A stretch of DNA of 64,000 bases from Fusarium oxysporum f. sp. lycopersici 4287 (taxonomy: Eukaryota > Ascomycota > Sordariomycetes > Hypocreales > Nectriaceae): contig NC_030987.1 in assembly GCF_000149955.1 (NCBI RefSeq), positions 2,819,236-2,883,235 of the forward strand, read 5' to 3'. Shown piece by piece: positions 47,001 through 58,585 of this stretch (its first letter is position 1; each line of letters opens with the position of its first letter). The position numbers and the translations under genes were made by a program. The notes beneath the pieces are model-generated. The model did not search any database. It had not been told where the DNA came from and saw nothing but the letters and a program-made list of their open reading frames with translations.

Positions 47001-49014
47001 GCTTTACAGAGATGCTAGAGCTTGAATCCACCAGTAGCGGAGCTTGGCCGGTATTACGCAGGGTTGCGGTCGCAAGGACCTTGTTCGCGGTTGAGTTGCA
47101 TGGAACCATCTGGATTCCTGGGATCTCCTCAAGTCCGTGAGAGTGAGGAGATGATGAAATGGATACACAGTCACCAACACAGCATACAAACAAAACTTTT
47201 GCGAGTATGTTGACATCGAATATCATACATTTTGTCAGGACATGAAGTGGTGTTGAGATGTTGATCGATTTTCTTTCTCATCGCTGGAGCTATCATTGAC
47301 TTAAACAACTGGATCTACATATTGCGTGGCTGATTCAAGCCAGGACATGGCTTGAGTCGTTACGCGGCGCTTAAGTTGATGTTACGAAAAGAACGATTCA
47401 AAACCAGGGACGCTCTTGCGTAGTCGCTCAATGCCCGGTCATCGGCTCCGATGGAAATGAACAAACGAATGCAATGCAACGAAACGACCAGAAGAGAGAA
47501 TTTTCAATTCCAGGGTGGCGGGTCTAAACAAAAGACACAGCCAATCATTACATACGCTCAAATCTCAGATACCGGATAAAGTCATACGCTAGAAGGAAGC
47601 TCTGGCCTCAATGGCATCCTAGGGGTGGCCCACCGGCAATCGACATGCATGCGACGTTGAGGATGGAACCTTGACACAGACCACCATCGGTCAAGCCGCC
47701 CAATCAAGTGACATATTTCCGTTAGCTGCATGCAGAATCCAGGACGCTCCCGAGAGTTCCCCTCCATCATCTTGTGAGACCAAGACACACTTGCCACGGA
47801 CTTGAGTGAAGCAACACCAGCGCCAACGCCAACGACTCCATCGGTCCCGTCTAACGATGGCCCCATTCACTCTCTGTGTCCAAGTGACCACCTGCCGACA
47901 GTCCGGAAATTTGTCTGCGATAGTCCGTGGAGCAGTCTCTTCCTGTATCACGAGACACTTCATGCCTGCAGTCAACAGTGGCAGGAGAAGAGGATGAAAG
48001 GTGTGGCTATCTGGCTGAGTCTCAGACCAGAGATGCATGCATATGTATGTATGTGAACCGATATCAGGGAGGCAAGAAGGTGTAGTGTTTCAATGCCATA
48101 TTCTCGCGGCAGTGGACGGAAACACCAGAAACATCCAATTGTTCGTAAATGATCCAGAGTCTCTTATCTTTGACACCTGACACCAAGACGACAAACAGGT
48201 GAAGGAAGATCAGGCAAACTTTGTCTCACTCTGGCCGCCCCCGGTGTTATTCTACCGTCCAGTTTTTCTTCTCTGGGCCTTGTCGTATGCAACTGTTGGT
48301 TCAAATTTCCTGATGGTGTATGCAACTCCCAGCAACAAGGACAAGCTTAGCGACCGCCCCACATGCTGCAAACGAAGCTTCGACTGTTCCACTGCAAGCA
48401 AAAGCCAGGTTCTTTTTTCTCCGCCGAGTAAGTTGACGGGACCTTATCGGCCAGGGAGAGCGAGCGAGCGAGCAAGCGAAGCGTCTGGGCTTGTTCCAAG
48501 GTTGAAGTTGGCCTTTGATTGCGATTTCGGTCTCCACAAAAAGGTGTCGCTGCACTTACACGGGCTGCTCTTCTTCTCCTTCTCCTCCAACTTGCGCTTG
48601 CACTTTGCTTGACTGACTTTTGGTAGAAATATCCCATCTCCCACCCTCTTTCCTTTCCTTCGTGATTGAACTTTTCTACCTGTCTAACTAACTTTTCATA
48701 TCCAAAGTTTGAATCACTTCCCATCTCCAATCTGGGCTCTTGTTCTTCCATCTTAACTGTTGTGATTCTGCTATTGCTGATTTCCTTGTGAAATCCCGTA
48801 CTAACTGGCTCTCCAAATTCTCCAACAAGACAGCCACTTCCATCCCAAAGGGCCGCGATAACCACCCCTCTGCCTTTTCCAAATATCCCTTCCGTGGAAT
48901 CGTCGCTTTGCTTATTTCCCACCCAATTTGGGATCAAGGCGGCGATTGTTTTTTCACAAGCTCAACAACTTGCCCTTCTTTCCATCCAGGCCGTGATCCA
49001 TCACAAGAATTACC
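44004..49014. other. 5-kb stretch without a supported protein gene
   Basis: This is the longest gene-poor interval in the window. The largest frames (45193-45723 minus, 176 codons; 48347-48937 minus, 196 codons; 46476-46853 plus) show no domain, biased composition and no coherent exon partners. It contains a T8C8 homopolymer near 46790-46805. From about 48560 to 49014 it is a pyrimidine-rich region that is probably the promoter and 5' leader of the MFS gene at 49015. A non-coding RNA or very long regulatory region cannot be excluded. Confidence 0.5.
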
Positions 49015-50702
49015 ATGGGTATGCTTCGCACTGGTCCTCGTGACCCAGATGCATTCCCGGCCATGCAGCTCTTCCTTCTGGGTAAGATCAGATATTGCAC
49101 CTTAATAACGCGTGCTAACTCTAAATAAGCCATTGTTCGACTCGCTGAGCCTATCGCTTTAACATCCATCTTCCCATACGCCTGGGCCCTTGTCAAAAGC
49201 TTCGAAATAGGCCGCGAAGAAGATGCTTCATTCTACTCTGGCATCCTTATATCCGCCTTTTCTCTTGCTGAAGCTGTTATGGGAACGTACTGGGGCGCCC
49301 TGTCCGATCGTATCGGCCGCAAGCCCGTTTTGATTATTGGATCTCTAGGTACAATGATCAGCATGTTGATGGTAGGAGTGGCTCCAAGCTTCGGTGTTGC
49401 CTTGTTTGGCCGTCTCCTCGGTGGTCTGCTGAACGGTAATATTGGTGTTATCCAAACCATGGTTGGGGAGCTGGTCACCAAACCTGAGCATGAGCGTAAG
49501 TCTGCAGACCATTGCTCGAATTCCAACGACTGATCAATATCTTAGCACGTGCATACTCCATCATGCCTTTTGTCTGGAGCATTGGAACCATTGTTGGTCC
49601 CTCTATCGGTGGCATGTTTGCCAACCCCCATGACTCTTGGCCTGAATCTTTTCCGACCGGCAGCCTCTTCCAGAGGCAACCTTACTTGCTGCCCAACATC
49701 ATCTGCGCAGGATTGCTGCTTGTGAGCATTGTGCTCGGTTTCCTCCTCCTTGAGGAAACCCATCCCGACATGGTCCATCACGCTCCTACCAGTGAATACC
49801 ACGTCAGCGAGGAGACCCCCCTCATGATGAACAACCGAATGGCCACCGAGATTGAGCCACAGGCCTATGGTGCGATAGAGACAACCGAGGATTCAACCGA
49901 TGGCTCAATTGGGGACTGGGATACTCTCTGTATCGAAAACGAGAAGACAGCTGCAGCTCCCATCAAGATCTGGAATTGCCGTGTTGTTGGCTTCATTGTC
50001 GCCTTGTCAATCTTCACTTACCATTCCATGACCTTCGACCACTTGCTGCCCATCTTCTTCGAAGACAGCCGTGTTGATGCTGTGGAGATGTTCAAGCATG
50101 GCTCTATCTTTCCTTTTTACTCGCCTGGTGGCTTGGGCATGACTCCACGAGATGTTGGTGTGATTTTGGCCGTCGACGGCGGCATCGCTCTGTTTATCCA
50201 GGTTTTCGTCTTCCCCTGGACTGTCAAGATGCTTGGAACCTATCGCCTTTTCCTGCTCGTTACTGTCCTCCACCCTGTTGTTTACGTGCTGATGCCCATG
50301 CTCCTCCTTGTCCCTGAGAGCCTTTTATACCCCGCTATCTATGGCTGTCTCATCATCCGCAATATTCTCTCCATTATACTATATCCTCTTCTTATGATCC
50401 TCATCAAGGAGGCTACACCAGCCCCAAGCGCTCTTGGAAAAGTAAACGGCTTGGCAGCAAGTGCTGGTGCTGCTTGCCGAATGATTGCTTCACCCGTCGC
50501 TGGATTCTTGTGGACGGTCGGTACCAAATCAGATTGCTCTGCCTTGGCCTGGTATGGTAGCGCTATTGTCGCTATTTTGGGAGCCGTTCAGTGCTTCTCT
50601 GTTCCTCGCCGGCGCAATGAGGAGCCCTATGAGGAAGCTTCCAAGGCACCCAACAAACAGACTGTTACAGTGACTGAGACTGAGTTTTATGACTCCCCAT
50701 GA
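49015..50702 (+). CDS. MFS transporter (ZIF/YCR023C-like group)
   Basis: 529-aa major facilitator in three exons (49015-49081, 49130-49495 and 49546-50702) joined in frame. Helix 1 starts MQLFLLAIVRLAEPIALTSI. Motif A is GALSDRIGRKPVLI, followed by GRLLGGLLNGNIGVIQTMV and, in exon 3, PFVWSIGTIVGPSIGGMFA, a motif C-like segment. A long cytosolic loop (about residues 235-300) carries EETPLMMNN and many acidic residues. The second half contains GMTPRDVGVILAVDGGIALFIQVFVF and GKVNGLAASAGAACRMIASP. The type resembles plant zinc-induced-facilitator-like proteins and yeast YCR023C. The substrate is unknown. A pyrimidine-rich leader of several hundred bases precedes the ATG. Confidence 0.88.
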
Positions 50703-51595
50703 GGAGCACGCGGCGCAGTTTGAAACCCGATCAGGTCGAACATGCCGAAGCGACTTCGCGGGTTTTGCAACCCGTTTTTAGACTTGATTGCCTGCAGCAA
50801 GTCACACTGTTTTATACCCTCATGAGTTGGGGGTTCAAGCGTGTTTTGATAAATTTGCCTATAAAAACGACTGGTAGATGGTGTTTATCACGGCCGCTTT
50901 TACGAAGTTATGTATACCCCAGGTATAATGATTGATTTGGTTTGGGATGACTTTTTACTTTTTGGAGTTTGGCTTGATTATTGAAGAAAAAAGCTTTGAT
51001 GCGGAGTTTATTTGTTCTTGAATTGGGTTTACGGTTGAAGATGGGATTTGGTATATAAGTTAGATAAAAGTGAGGTAAATAGGAATAGAAGTAATTACAA
51101 ATATGACCACTCCCATCTAAGTGGTTTAATGAATGAATGCTTTAAATTGCCGCCAATGGACCAAGGTCTGCCTTTCTCATTGAAATTATGTATTGGCAAC
51201 CTACCTAGGTATGTTCAGTTGTTCGTGCGATAGTCAGTGGCCCCTCTCGAAGAGGCAAGAAACCTTAGGATCTCTATCCTAAGTGATAGAAAGACTTACA
51301 TAAGTTTAGGTATATCTTAGTAGGCCTTTAGATTAGTTAATTCTGGTATCCTGAGTATTAGAAAGTTTTTTCCCCCCCTCACGGGGTCCCTCTATATGAA
51401 TCCTGAGTCGTGATAGTTAAGGTAGCCGATGCCCAATAGAATTTTCGCCGCCCACCCAAAAGTTGGAGAAACTCAAATTTTAGCAATCGAGTCACTCTGA
51501 ATCCACCCACCAATGACATCTGAAGTATAAGACTCACCACAACAGTCCTGACTTGAAGACAACAGTGGCGGATTCATCTGCTCTAAAAGGCAAAA
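50703..51595. other. Intergenic MFS / CNS1
   Basis: About 890 bases, AT-rich between 50930 and 51400. No gene was seen. Confidence 0.5.
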
Positions 51596-52828
51596 ATGAA
51601 AATCGAGGAGATAACCGACAAGCTGGACGAGGCCATGAAGCTGGAGCAGGCCTCACCACAGCCAAATACCAGTGCCACAGAGGCCACCAAACCTGAGCTG
51701 CCCCCAGCTCATGCCATCGCCAGCGGAAAGACTGTTGACGAAGTATGGGAAGATCTAAACAAGTCGCCCCTTTTCATGACAGACCTTGATGCCAATGAGG
51801 AAAATGAAGATATTGCCGCACTGCAGGCACTCGCGTATGAAGGCACACCTCTCGAAAACGGCCAGGAGTTCAAGGAGCGTGGAAACGAGTACTTCAAACT
51901 TAAGAGCTACGCCGATGCAAAGGAGTTTTACGGAAAGGGCATTGCTATTCTCGCTGGCGAAGAGCGCAAGCGCGCCAAGGGCGAGCAGACGAAAAACCAG
52001 GAGGGTGTAATCGACACTGAGGAGGAGATTCAGAAGCAGCGCGAGACTCTTGAAGCGCTCTATGTCAACCGGGCAGCGTGCCACCTCGCTGTTAAGAACT
52101 ACCGCAGCTGCTGGATTGATTGCGCTGCGGCGTTGCGCCTCAACCCGCGAAACATCAAGGCATACTTCCGCAGTGCACGAGCACTCCTTGCAGTGGATCG
52201 TATCCAGGAGGCCGATGATGTTTGTGCGCGCGGTCTTTCGTTAGACGAAAACAATGCTTCGTTGCGTGCTGTAGCGGACGATATCATTAAGCGAGCTAAA
52301 GAGATCGACGCGCGACGAAAGAGGGACGCAGAGCGCGAAGCAAAGGAGAAGCGGCGTGCACTTCTCATCAAAGCCGCACTACGAGCGAGGAATATTCCCA
52401 CACGCACAACCTCCCAACCACCAGAGATGGAAGACGCGGGCATTGCGCTCCTCCCAGATCCTGACGATCCCCGCAGCACGCTTGCGTTCCCAACAGTACT
52501 GCTGTACCCTCTGCACCTGGAGTCTGATTTCATCAAGGCGTTTGAGGAAACACATTCGCTCGAGGATCATCTGAGCTATATCTTCCCTCTGCCGTGGGAC
52601 AAGGAGGGTGTGTACACGACAGCAGGCGTGGAGGCGTTTGTGGAAACCACACAGGGTGGTCTACTCAAGATGGGCAAGCGGGTGCCGCTGCTGAAGGTTC
52701 TGGGAACGGGTAAGGTTGAGGTGGTGGATGAGGTGGTGAGGATCTTTATCGTTCCTAAGGATAAGGCAGAGGCATGGACAAGGGAGCACAAGGCAAAGAG
52801 AGCGGCTGAAAAGGGAGAGACAAGCTGA
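51596..52828 (+). CDS. CNS1: Hsp90/Hsp70 co-chaperone CNS1 (TTC4-like TPR protein)
   Basis: Intronless 410-aa TPR co-chaperone that binds the C-terminal motif of Hsp90 and Hsp70 and is essential in yeast. The N-terminal acidic region has SPLFMTDLD, typical of the family. Three TPRs run from about residue 87 to 225: EFKERGNEYFKLKSYADAKEFY, ALYVNRAACHLAVKNYRSCWID and IKAYFRSARALLAVDRIQEADD. A charged helix (KRAKEIDARRKRDAEREAKE) leads to the C-terminal wheel domain (FPTVLLYPLHLESDFIKAFEE and YIFPLPWDKEGVYT). It ends with the conserved GKVEVVDEVVRIFIVPK. Start, length and order agree with fungal CNS1. Confidence 0.95.
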   Translation: MKIEEITDKLDEAMKLEQASPQPNTSATEATKPELPPAHAIASGKTVDEVWEDLNKSPLFMTDLDANEENEDIAALQALAYEGTPLENGQEFKERGNEYFKLKSYADAKEFYGKGIAILAGEERKRAKGEQTKNQEGVIDTEEEIQKQRETLEALYVNRAACHLAVKNYRSCWIDCAAALRLNPRNIKAYFRSARALLAVDRIQEADDVCARGLSLDENNASLRAVADDIIKRAKEIDARRKRDAEREAKEKRRALLIKAALRARNIPTRTTSQPPEMEDAGIALLPDPDDPRSTLAFPTVLLYPLHLESDFIKAFEETHSLEDHLSYIFPLPWDKEGVYTTAGVEAFVETTQGGLLKMGKRVPLLKVLGTGKVEVVDEVVRIFIVPKDKAEAWTREHKAKRAAEKGETS

Positions 52829-53092
52829 TGGATGTAAGAAAGAATATAAGTTGCTTTGTTCTACAATGATGTTTGTGTACTAACTAAGACTTGCGATTGC
52901 TGTTTCCTAGGCCCTAAATGATGTGCTCTATGCAGTTATTATATGATCGAGATGTCGCCAGATACTGGCGATTAAGTGGTTGAGTGAAATCAAGTGTCCG
53001 AACTTTTCCATTCTATTCGCTGTTAATACTATAACCCCCAAAGACTCCTTTGTCGATAGAAACCCATTGCCCCTTTTCCTTTTCTGTCACAG

Positions 53093-54690
53093 TTACTTGG
53101 ACAACGAAGTGGCTCGCAGTCTCTTATTACGATGTCCTTCCTCCAGCGCAGGCTGCAATTGGATGGGAGGCGGCGACTCGACGGCGTTGGGAGCAGAGGG
53201 CCCCTGGTCCTGCATCCTGAGGTTTAAGAGAAGCATAGCTGCGTCCTTCTGGGCCGCATCAGGTACGCTTTGTGGCGTCTTGATCACTCGTTGCCTCATA
53301 GCGCTGGCCTCAGGGTCGAAACCATGAGAATAGATCTCGGGCTCATGGCGGGACTAGCACTCTCTCTGTAATAGCTGTCCCAGTCGTCGTAGTCCAGTCG
53401 TCTCTTAGGTCCCCATGGAGCAGACGAGAGAGCGCCTTCATTCTGAAAAGGTGGGATGCGAGGGACCGCACTGAGCAAGGGATTAGGCTCAGGGCTAGAC
53501 GGGTTTGCAACGGCCCAGCTGGATCCCGGACGAGAAGTCACCATATAGCCAGGAAGTCCCGAGCCGCTACTCGAGGCTGAGTTGGGAGCTGACATGTAAT
53601 GGCGTTCGATGTCGCTATCCATGGCCCACGATGGATCACAGAACAGACGGGGTCGGAATCGATGACGGCGCTCTTCTTGGGCATAGATACCCGGTGGAAT
53701 ACTTCGATCGTCTCTCGGATAGCTCGTAGCGCCGTGGAAGTTAGGTGGGATCGTACTCATATGCATACGCCGAGCCATTTCGGCTTCATGGGTAGCTTCG
53801 ATGATTATTTGCTGGCTGATGACCATGCGGCCGAAGTCAGGCGCGCTGGGATGAATGCAGAGAGACGGAAAGTCTGGGCCAAAGATTGGAATCAAGGCCC
53901 CTGCGATAGAGTAACAGAAGGTTGCGCAGACAGCTCTGGCACATGTGTATGGCATCCAATAACCTGCGTAGACTGATGAGCAAACGACCAGAAGGCGCTG
54001 AGGGATGGAACATACCTTGAGCAGCTATAGAACCTCCAGTAATGCTATGTGTGATTTCTTTGAGCCCTGGATTGAGGCCCAACATCTTTGCCGGAATTGT
54101 CTATTCCATTGACAGTTAGTATATGTATGTGGAGGCTTGTTCTTTCACTTGCCTTTCCGTAGCCGCGGCATTTGAAGAAAGGGGTCATGCGAACGAGCCC
54201 GACATTGTAGTCCCACATCACAGCGTACTCAGCGTTCTGTTCAGTCAAGGTGAACTCGTATTTGAAAACTGTTAGGCTTGCGTCAATAACTGGTGATCAA
54301 CGTTAAACTTGATTACTTACCCTCGAAGCTCTCTCGTCCTGTCTTTTCGTAAAAGTCCTTTTTACCACTGTTGTATGGGATGTGAAGGCTTGAATCCTGG
54401 ATATTCCCAAATGGCTTGACTCGGAATCGGAGTATCTCTTGCAAAGCAATCTCGTCGAGACGCTCGAAAGGGTGAAACTTGACTGGACCGCGCAGCTTCG
54501 ACTTGGCCATGTTGTTGGCGTCTTTCGGCCCAGCTCTATCAGAAACCATCATAAAACGGTTCCCAGATTGATTTGATGCTTCTTCTAAATTTGGGATTGG
54601 TGGGAACTCGGGCGCAAGACTTGGTCGAGGAAAGGGGGAATCATTATCTCCAGCTGGTGCTGGGTTCAGGAGACCTTTAAGGGACAACAT
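53093..54690 (-). CDS. XBP1: APSES-type transcription factor, Xbp1-like, with probable C-terminal frameshift
   Basis: Nuclear DNA-binding protein of the fungal APSES family. Minus-strand exons are 54690-54321, 54268-54153, 54100-54016 and from 53963 onward. The APSES/KilA-N domain shows [46 protein letters not shown] and [19 protein letters not shown]. The intron after YGK begins GC rather than GT (54152) and ends AG; only this junction restores the conserved GKTIPAKML. In the continuous frame the protein stops at 53296 (412 aa, ending TLRPAL). A convincing tail continues in another frame from about 53340 ([46 protein letters not shown]) to 53093. One base added in the G run at 53339-53341 would join them. 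It is therefore either a truncation or an assembly error. Confidence 0.86.
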
Positions 54691-57600
54691 GATGGAAACC
54701 AGTAAAGTTTGCCAGAAATACCAGAAAGAGAAGTTTGAGAAGCGTAACGATGTTCGCGAGATGTAGGAGGCCAGAGATTTGGCCGTAAAGAGATGGCTAA
54801 ACCAAGTGGTTTGGATAGCACAGCGGGCAGCGGCCGTGATATAACTACTTCTGGATTGCAGAGAAGGACAGACAGCCGCAACACTACAGCTGGGGGAAAC
54901 TATTCGCCTTTCAAGTCACTCCTCAGCTTGACAAACAAGTCGGGGGAGGGCAAATATGCCTGCGTGTACCGAAATAGGCAGTGGTGAGGAACCCTAGCCT
55001 GAGCTGGCTCGGCCAGCAAAGTTGCTCGGGAACCTGCAACTCCAAAAAGTCGGTCACGCCTTGTTTAGGTCAGGCCGACACTCTTCGTTATGTTTTCTTT
55101 GTTCTTTCAGTTTCAATGCCGGCTTCCAAGGGGCTAGAGCTCCGTTGACGAGCTCCCACCGCCTGGTGCTAGCAGATACTAGGAACAGCCACCAAGTGAT
55201 AGATGACGGAACGATGTCGGGGCAGGCTATTAATGATATAGTAAAAGAAATTGGGCTCAGTTTGAAGCCTAGGTAGAAATGCAAGGATGAGGTTTCCAGA
55301 TACTTTGATGAATGGGAACGTATTGTTGCGTTGTCCTACTGCTATGGTTTTGTTCATTCCCCTAGGAGATATGTTTGAGTCCAGAGTCCCGCTTTATCAA
55401 ACAGCTCCTCTATAGCCTCTAGAATTCCCCTCCGCATTAGGAGGACCATAAGGCAGAAAGAACTGCAACAGGGGTGCGTATTAGAGCTGTTGGGTGTGGA
55501 TAGGTCAGCCTTCACTCCGTGCCGTCCGTTACACTCCCGGAGACATCCTCTCTTTTGCTCTGAACTCGACAGGGCACCACACAATCTTGGCTTCGTCTAA
55601 TTAATATTGCGGTTCGTCTCTCATTGATTGAATGGCTAAATCCCTGGTATAGTCTGAAGGCTGGAGATCGAGACTGAACTGTGAGCCGCGAAGGAGAACC
55701 AAGAATAACGAATTGGTTGTCTCGCCTTCTAAGACCGCCCCACAGGCTCAGTCAGAATGAAGTACAGGCGGATGCTTGCATACCACATCGTCCAGGACCT
55801 TCTACCCCAGTCTGTTTCCTGATATTTGTACAACAGAAGACAGCGGCCCTGCTGCCACTGAGGTTCTGTTGTTCATCTCAGCACTCCCTTAGAATTGCTC
55901 GAGTCGCCCCCACGTGTCAGTATGACAACTGACAGCTAGAAGGGGCACGCTTCCTTACTGAGACGGCTTGCACATCAACATGGCCAACAGGCCTATCAGA
56001 CGTGTCTCCGGTTTCTGCGGTCAATAGATATATGAGGTAGCAATGTTTGTCAGGGATACGTTTCATGGGTCCTTCTATTCTGACCAAAGACCTGTGCATA
56101 GCCGTTGCATACTACACCAGTGGGAAGTTTCTGATGAGAGTTCGATGGCGCTTCCAGAAGTCAGTCTGTTAGATTTCCCCCTCATATGATCTATCGCGGT
56201 GAAGCCAGAAACGAACCTGTCATGTCTCTGACCTTTGTTACTCTCACGAGCTCTTAGGCGTACAGGCACAAGAAAATTCCCCGAAAGGGGACACAAGCCT
56301 ATGCCAAATACGCTCGCCCCTCCTGCCCATGGAGTGGCCATCAACACTTTGGCATTTATGTACCATTTGATTCAAGTTACGATTGCGCCAGTCTTGAGAG
56401 AGCCTGGAGGACCTGTTGGGCGTTGTGCCCTCCATATCGTCAACTAGCGTAGTATGACTGCACCCCGATCTCTGGAGTACGATGTCAATGACCTGAGCCA
56501 CCATAACTTTGCATGATCTATTCTACTCTTTTGTCATGAGTAGGCATAAGACTCCGTTCGAAGTCGATGACCTTTTGGCAATTATCACCGTCTCGCGAAA
56601 TTCATGGCATCTGACGCGACCAGCCGACGGCTCAGGCAGCGACGCTCTTCCGGGGTCGGGTCTTCTGTCCACTTAATCGAAATGGCCAGTGATGGTCCTG
56701 TCACTGAATAGGGAGTAACCAGTCAACCAGGAGTTGCAGAAAGGGTAGAGGCAGGGCCCAGCAACGGGTTATGGCGTTTCTTGAGTGAACACCGTCTTGG
56801 TCTGCAGCATTTGGGCATTTGAGGCACTGTCTGGGTATCTCGGTCTTCCTGATTCGGACAAAATGACATCCGTACCTAATTTTGAAAGATGAACATCATA
56901 TTTGGCACCTTACCAAGCTTATCGGACCGAGCTCTGACGAATTTGGAAACGAATGATTGTCCAAATCGGTATCAGAGTAGATGAATTCCTTCCTGGTTCT
57001 CAAAGCTTGGTTTCAGATGATTGTACGATTTCGGAGCGGTATGACAGCGGCAGTCCATGGCGAGTTAGCGTTTCTTTTGCACCAGGCGCAGCCAAGGACA
57101 CAAAACGGCTCCCTGCATCGAATTTCGGGCGGTGTCACCGTTCTTCCTCCCCCGTTGGTGTGGCATGAGTCTCGTTGCCCGCGTAAAATAGCTGTGTTGT
57201 GTAGAGAGGCAGTGCTTTTATGATTAGATTTGAGGACTTTAGATGTTTGATCGAATCCAGCCTCACAAGGTACGAAGGAATGAAATGCAGCACTGGCCAT
57301 ACCACACGGGTAGAAGCCAGAATCCTGGCTTTGAGCGTGGTGTAAAGACCATACCAGAATGTGGCCAGAATACCGACTTTCATATTTTCAGCGATGCTAC
57401 ACGATGATCAACGAAGATGCCCATCGAATGCTATGGCAGGCACAACAAGCTGTAAGCTAATCTGGCGGTGAGGCGACAGTCGATGCCTCGTTGAGTCCTC
57501 TGGTGGTGATACAGTCCGCCTCAGTCAAGTTATTCTCGAATATGGTGGAACCAGGAGAATAAACAAGTGTTGTAGGCTCATCCCATGGAGACACACAGGC

Positions 57601-58372
57601 ATCTGGCAGACACTTGCCCTCATCCTAAGTCGCACACTTTGACTCGGCCCGCTTAGCCCAGGCTGAGACCGGTGCATGTCTGACTTCGAGCTTGACAGGC
57701 TCTTTTCGGAGAATAAGCGACCGCGATACCACTAGAAGAGGCCCGGCCTCGGATGCTTTTCAAGTTGCCGCAATTTCTATGAGGAAAGCTCCTGTTCTGG
57801 GAGATTTGTGGCACGTGTGGCACGAGCCGAAGCGTTAATCAAACGAGGAGAGTAATGGTTTGCTATCCTTTTATTTGTTCTGGGGATGTTTTCATTCCAT
57901 CTTAATCAAAATAAGATCCTGTTTGGCCTGAAGAGGTCTTGAGCCGAAAGTAAGTTTGCATAAGGGGAGCCTTGAGTTCATCCCGTCTTTGAGCGAACCG
58001 GTGAGGCGAGGAGTATCGGGTTTGACAGAAACGAATTCATGTCTCTTCCTGAAACTCGACAGATTTTGCAGAGAGACTTTCTTTGTAAGGAAATCGAGTG
58101 TCAAGAAATGTGTAAACAATCGGCAATTCAAAGCCATTACCTAAATACCTTGGTCAACCAGACGTCTCTTCCACTCACACCAGTTTACAACATCATGTGC
58201 CGGGTCACGAGGTCTGGCGTTTGGAAAGAGATGAGTTGGCCTGAGGCACTGATGCGCGGCCCCACGACGGGCGGGAGTGGGTCGCCAACGTCGCGTCCCT
58301 GTAAGATTTGTTTACAATAGGGACCCTTGATTGTCACAACAACATAATAAGGTAGGACTGTTTTAATTGTTG
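54691..58372. other. 3.7-kb divergent intergenic between XBP1-like gene and TOP2
   Basis: Only short frames without domains are present (for example 55022-55276, 56235-56447 and 56953-57223). Long upstream regions are common for fungal developmental regulators. The end, from about 58040, is probably TOP2 promoter. No repeats or RNA genes were recognised. Confidence 0.5.
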
Positions 58373-58585
58373 ATGGGAAGTCTGGCACCTTTTATTTCTT
58401 CATTTTTGTTATCGCGACTCTGTACGCGAGCATCACCACTCGCTCGACCTGGTCGTCCTTCATTCTTGACCCCACTGTCCTTGTTTTATCCCTCATTGAG
58501 ACCCTTGTATTCAAACTCATTGTCCTTAAATCCTGCCCTGGCGCCCCAAGCCAGATTCTTTGCCCTCACTGCAAACAACAACAAG
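58373..58585 (+). other. In-frame 71-residue presequence-like extension of topoisomerase II
   Basis: An ATG at 58373 is in frame with the canonical TOP2 start at 58586, with no stop between. The encoded 71 residues contain six Arg, one Lys and no Asp or Glu. They end in ARFFALTANNN, which fits the R-10 presequence pattern (R-x-F-x-x-T). The upstream ATG has a weak context (T at -3) and the downstream ATG a strong one (A at -3), compatible with leaky scanning. Function as a mitochondrial leader is inference. Confidence 0.5.

Noticed and set aside
48347..48937. 196-codon minus-strand frame
   Set aside because: It is antisense to a pyrimidine-rich presumed 5' leader. The composition is low-complexity (poly-Arg stretch) and shows no homology that I recognise.
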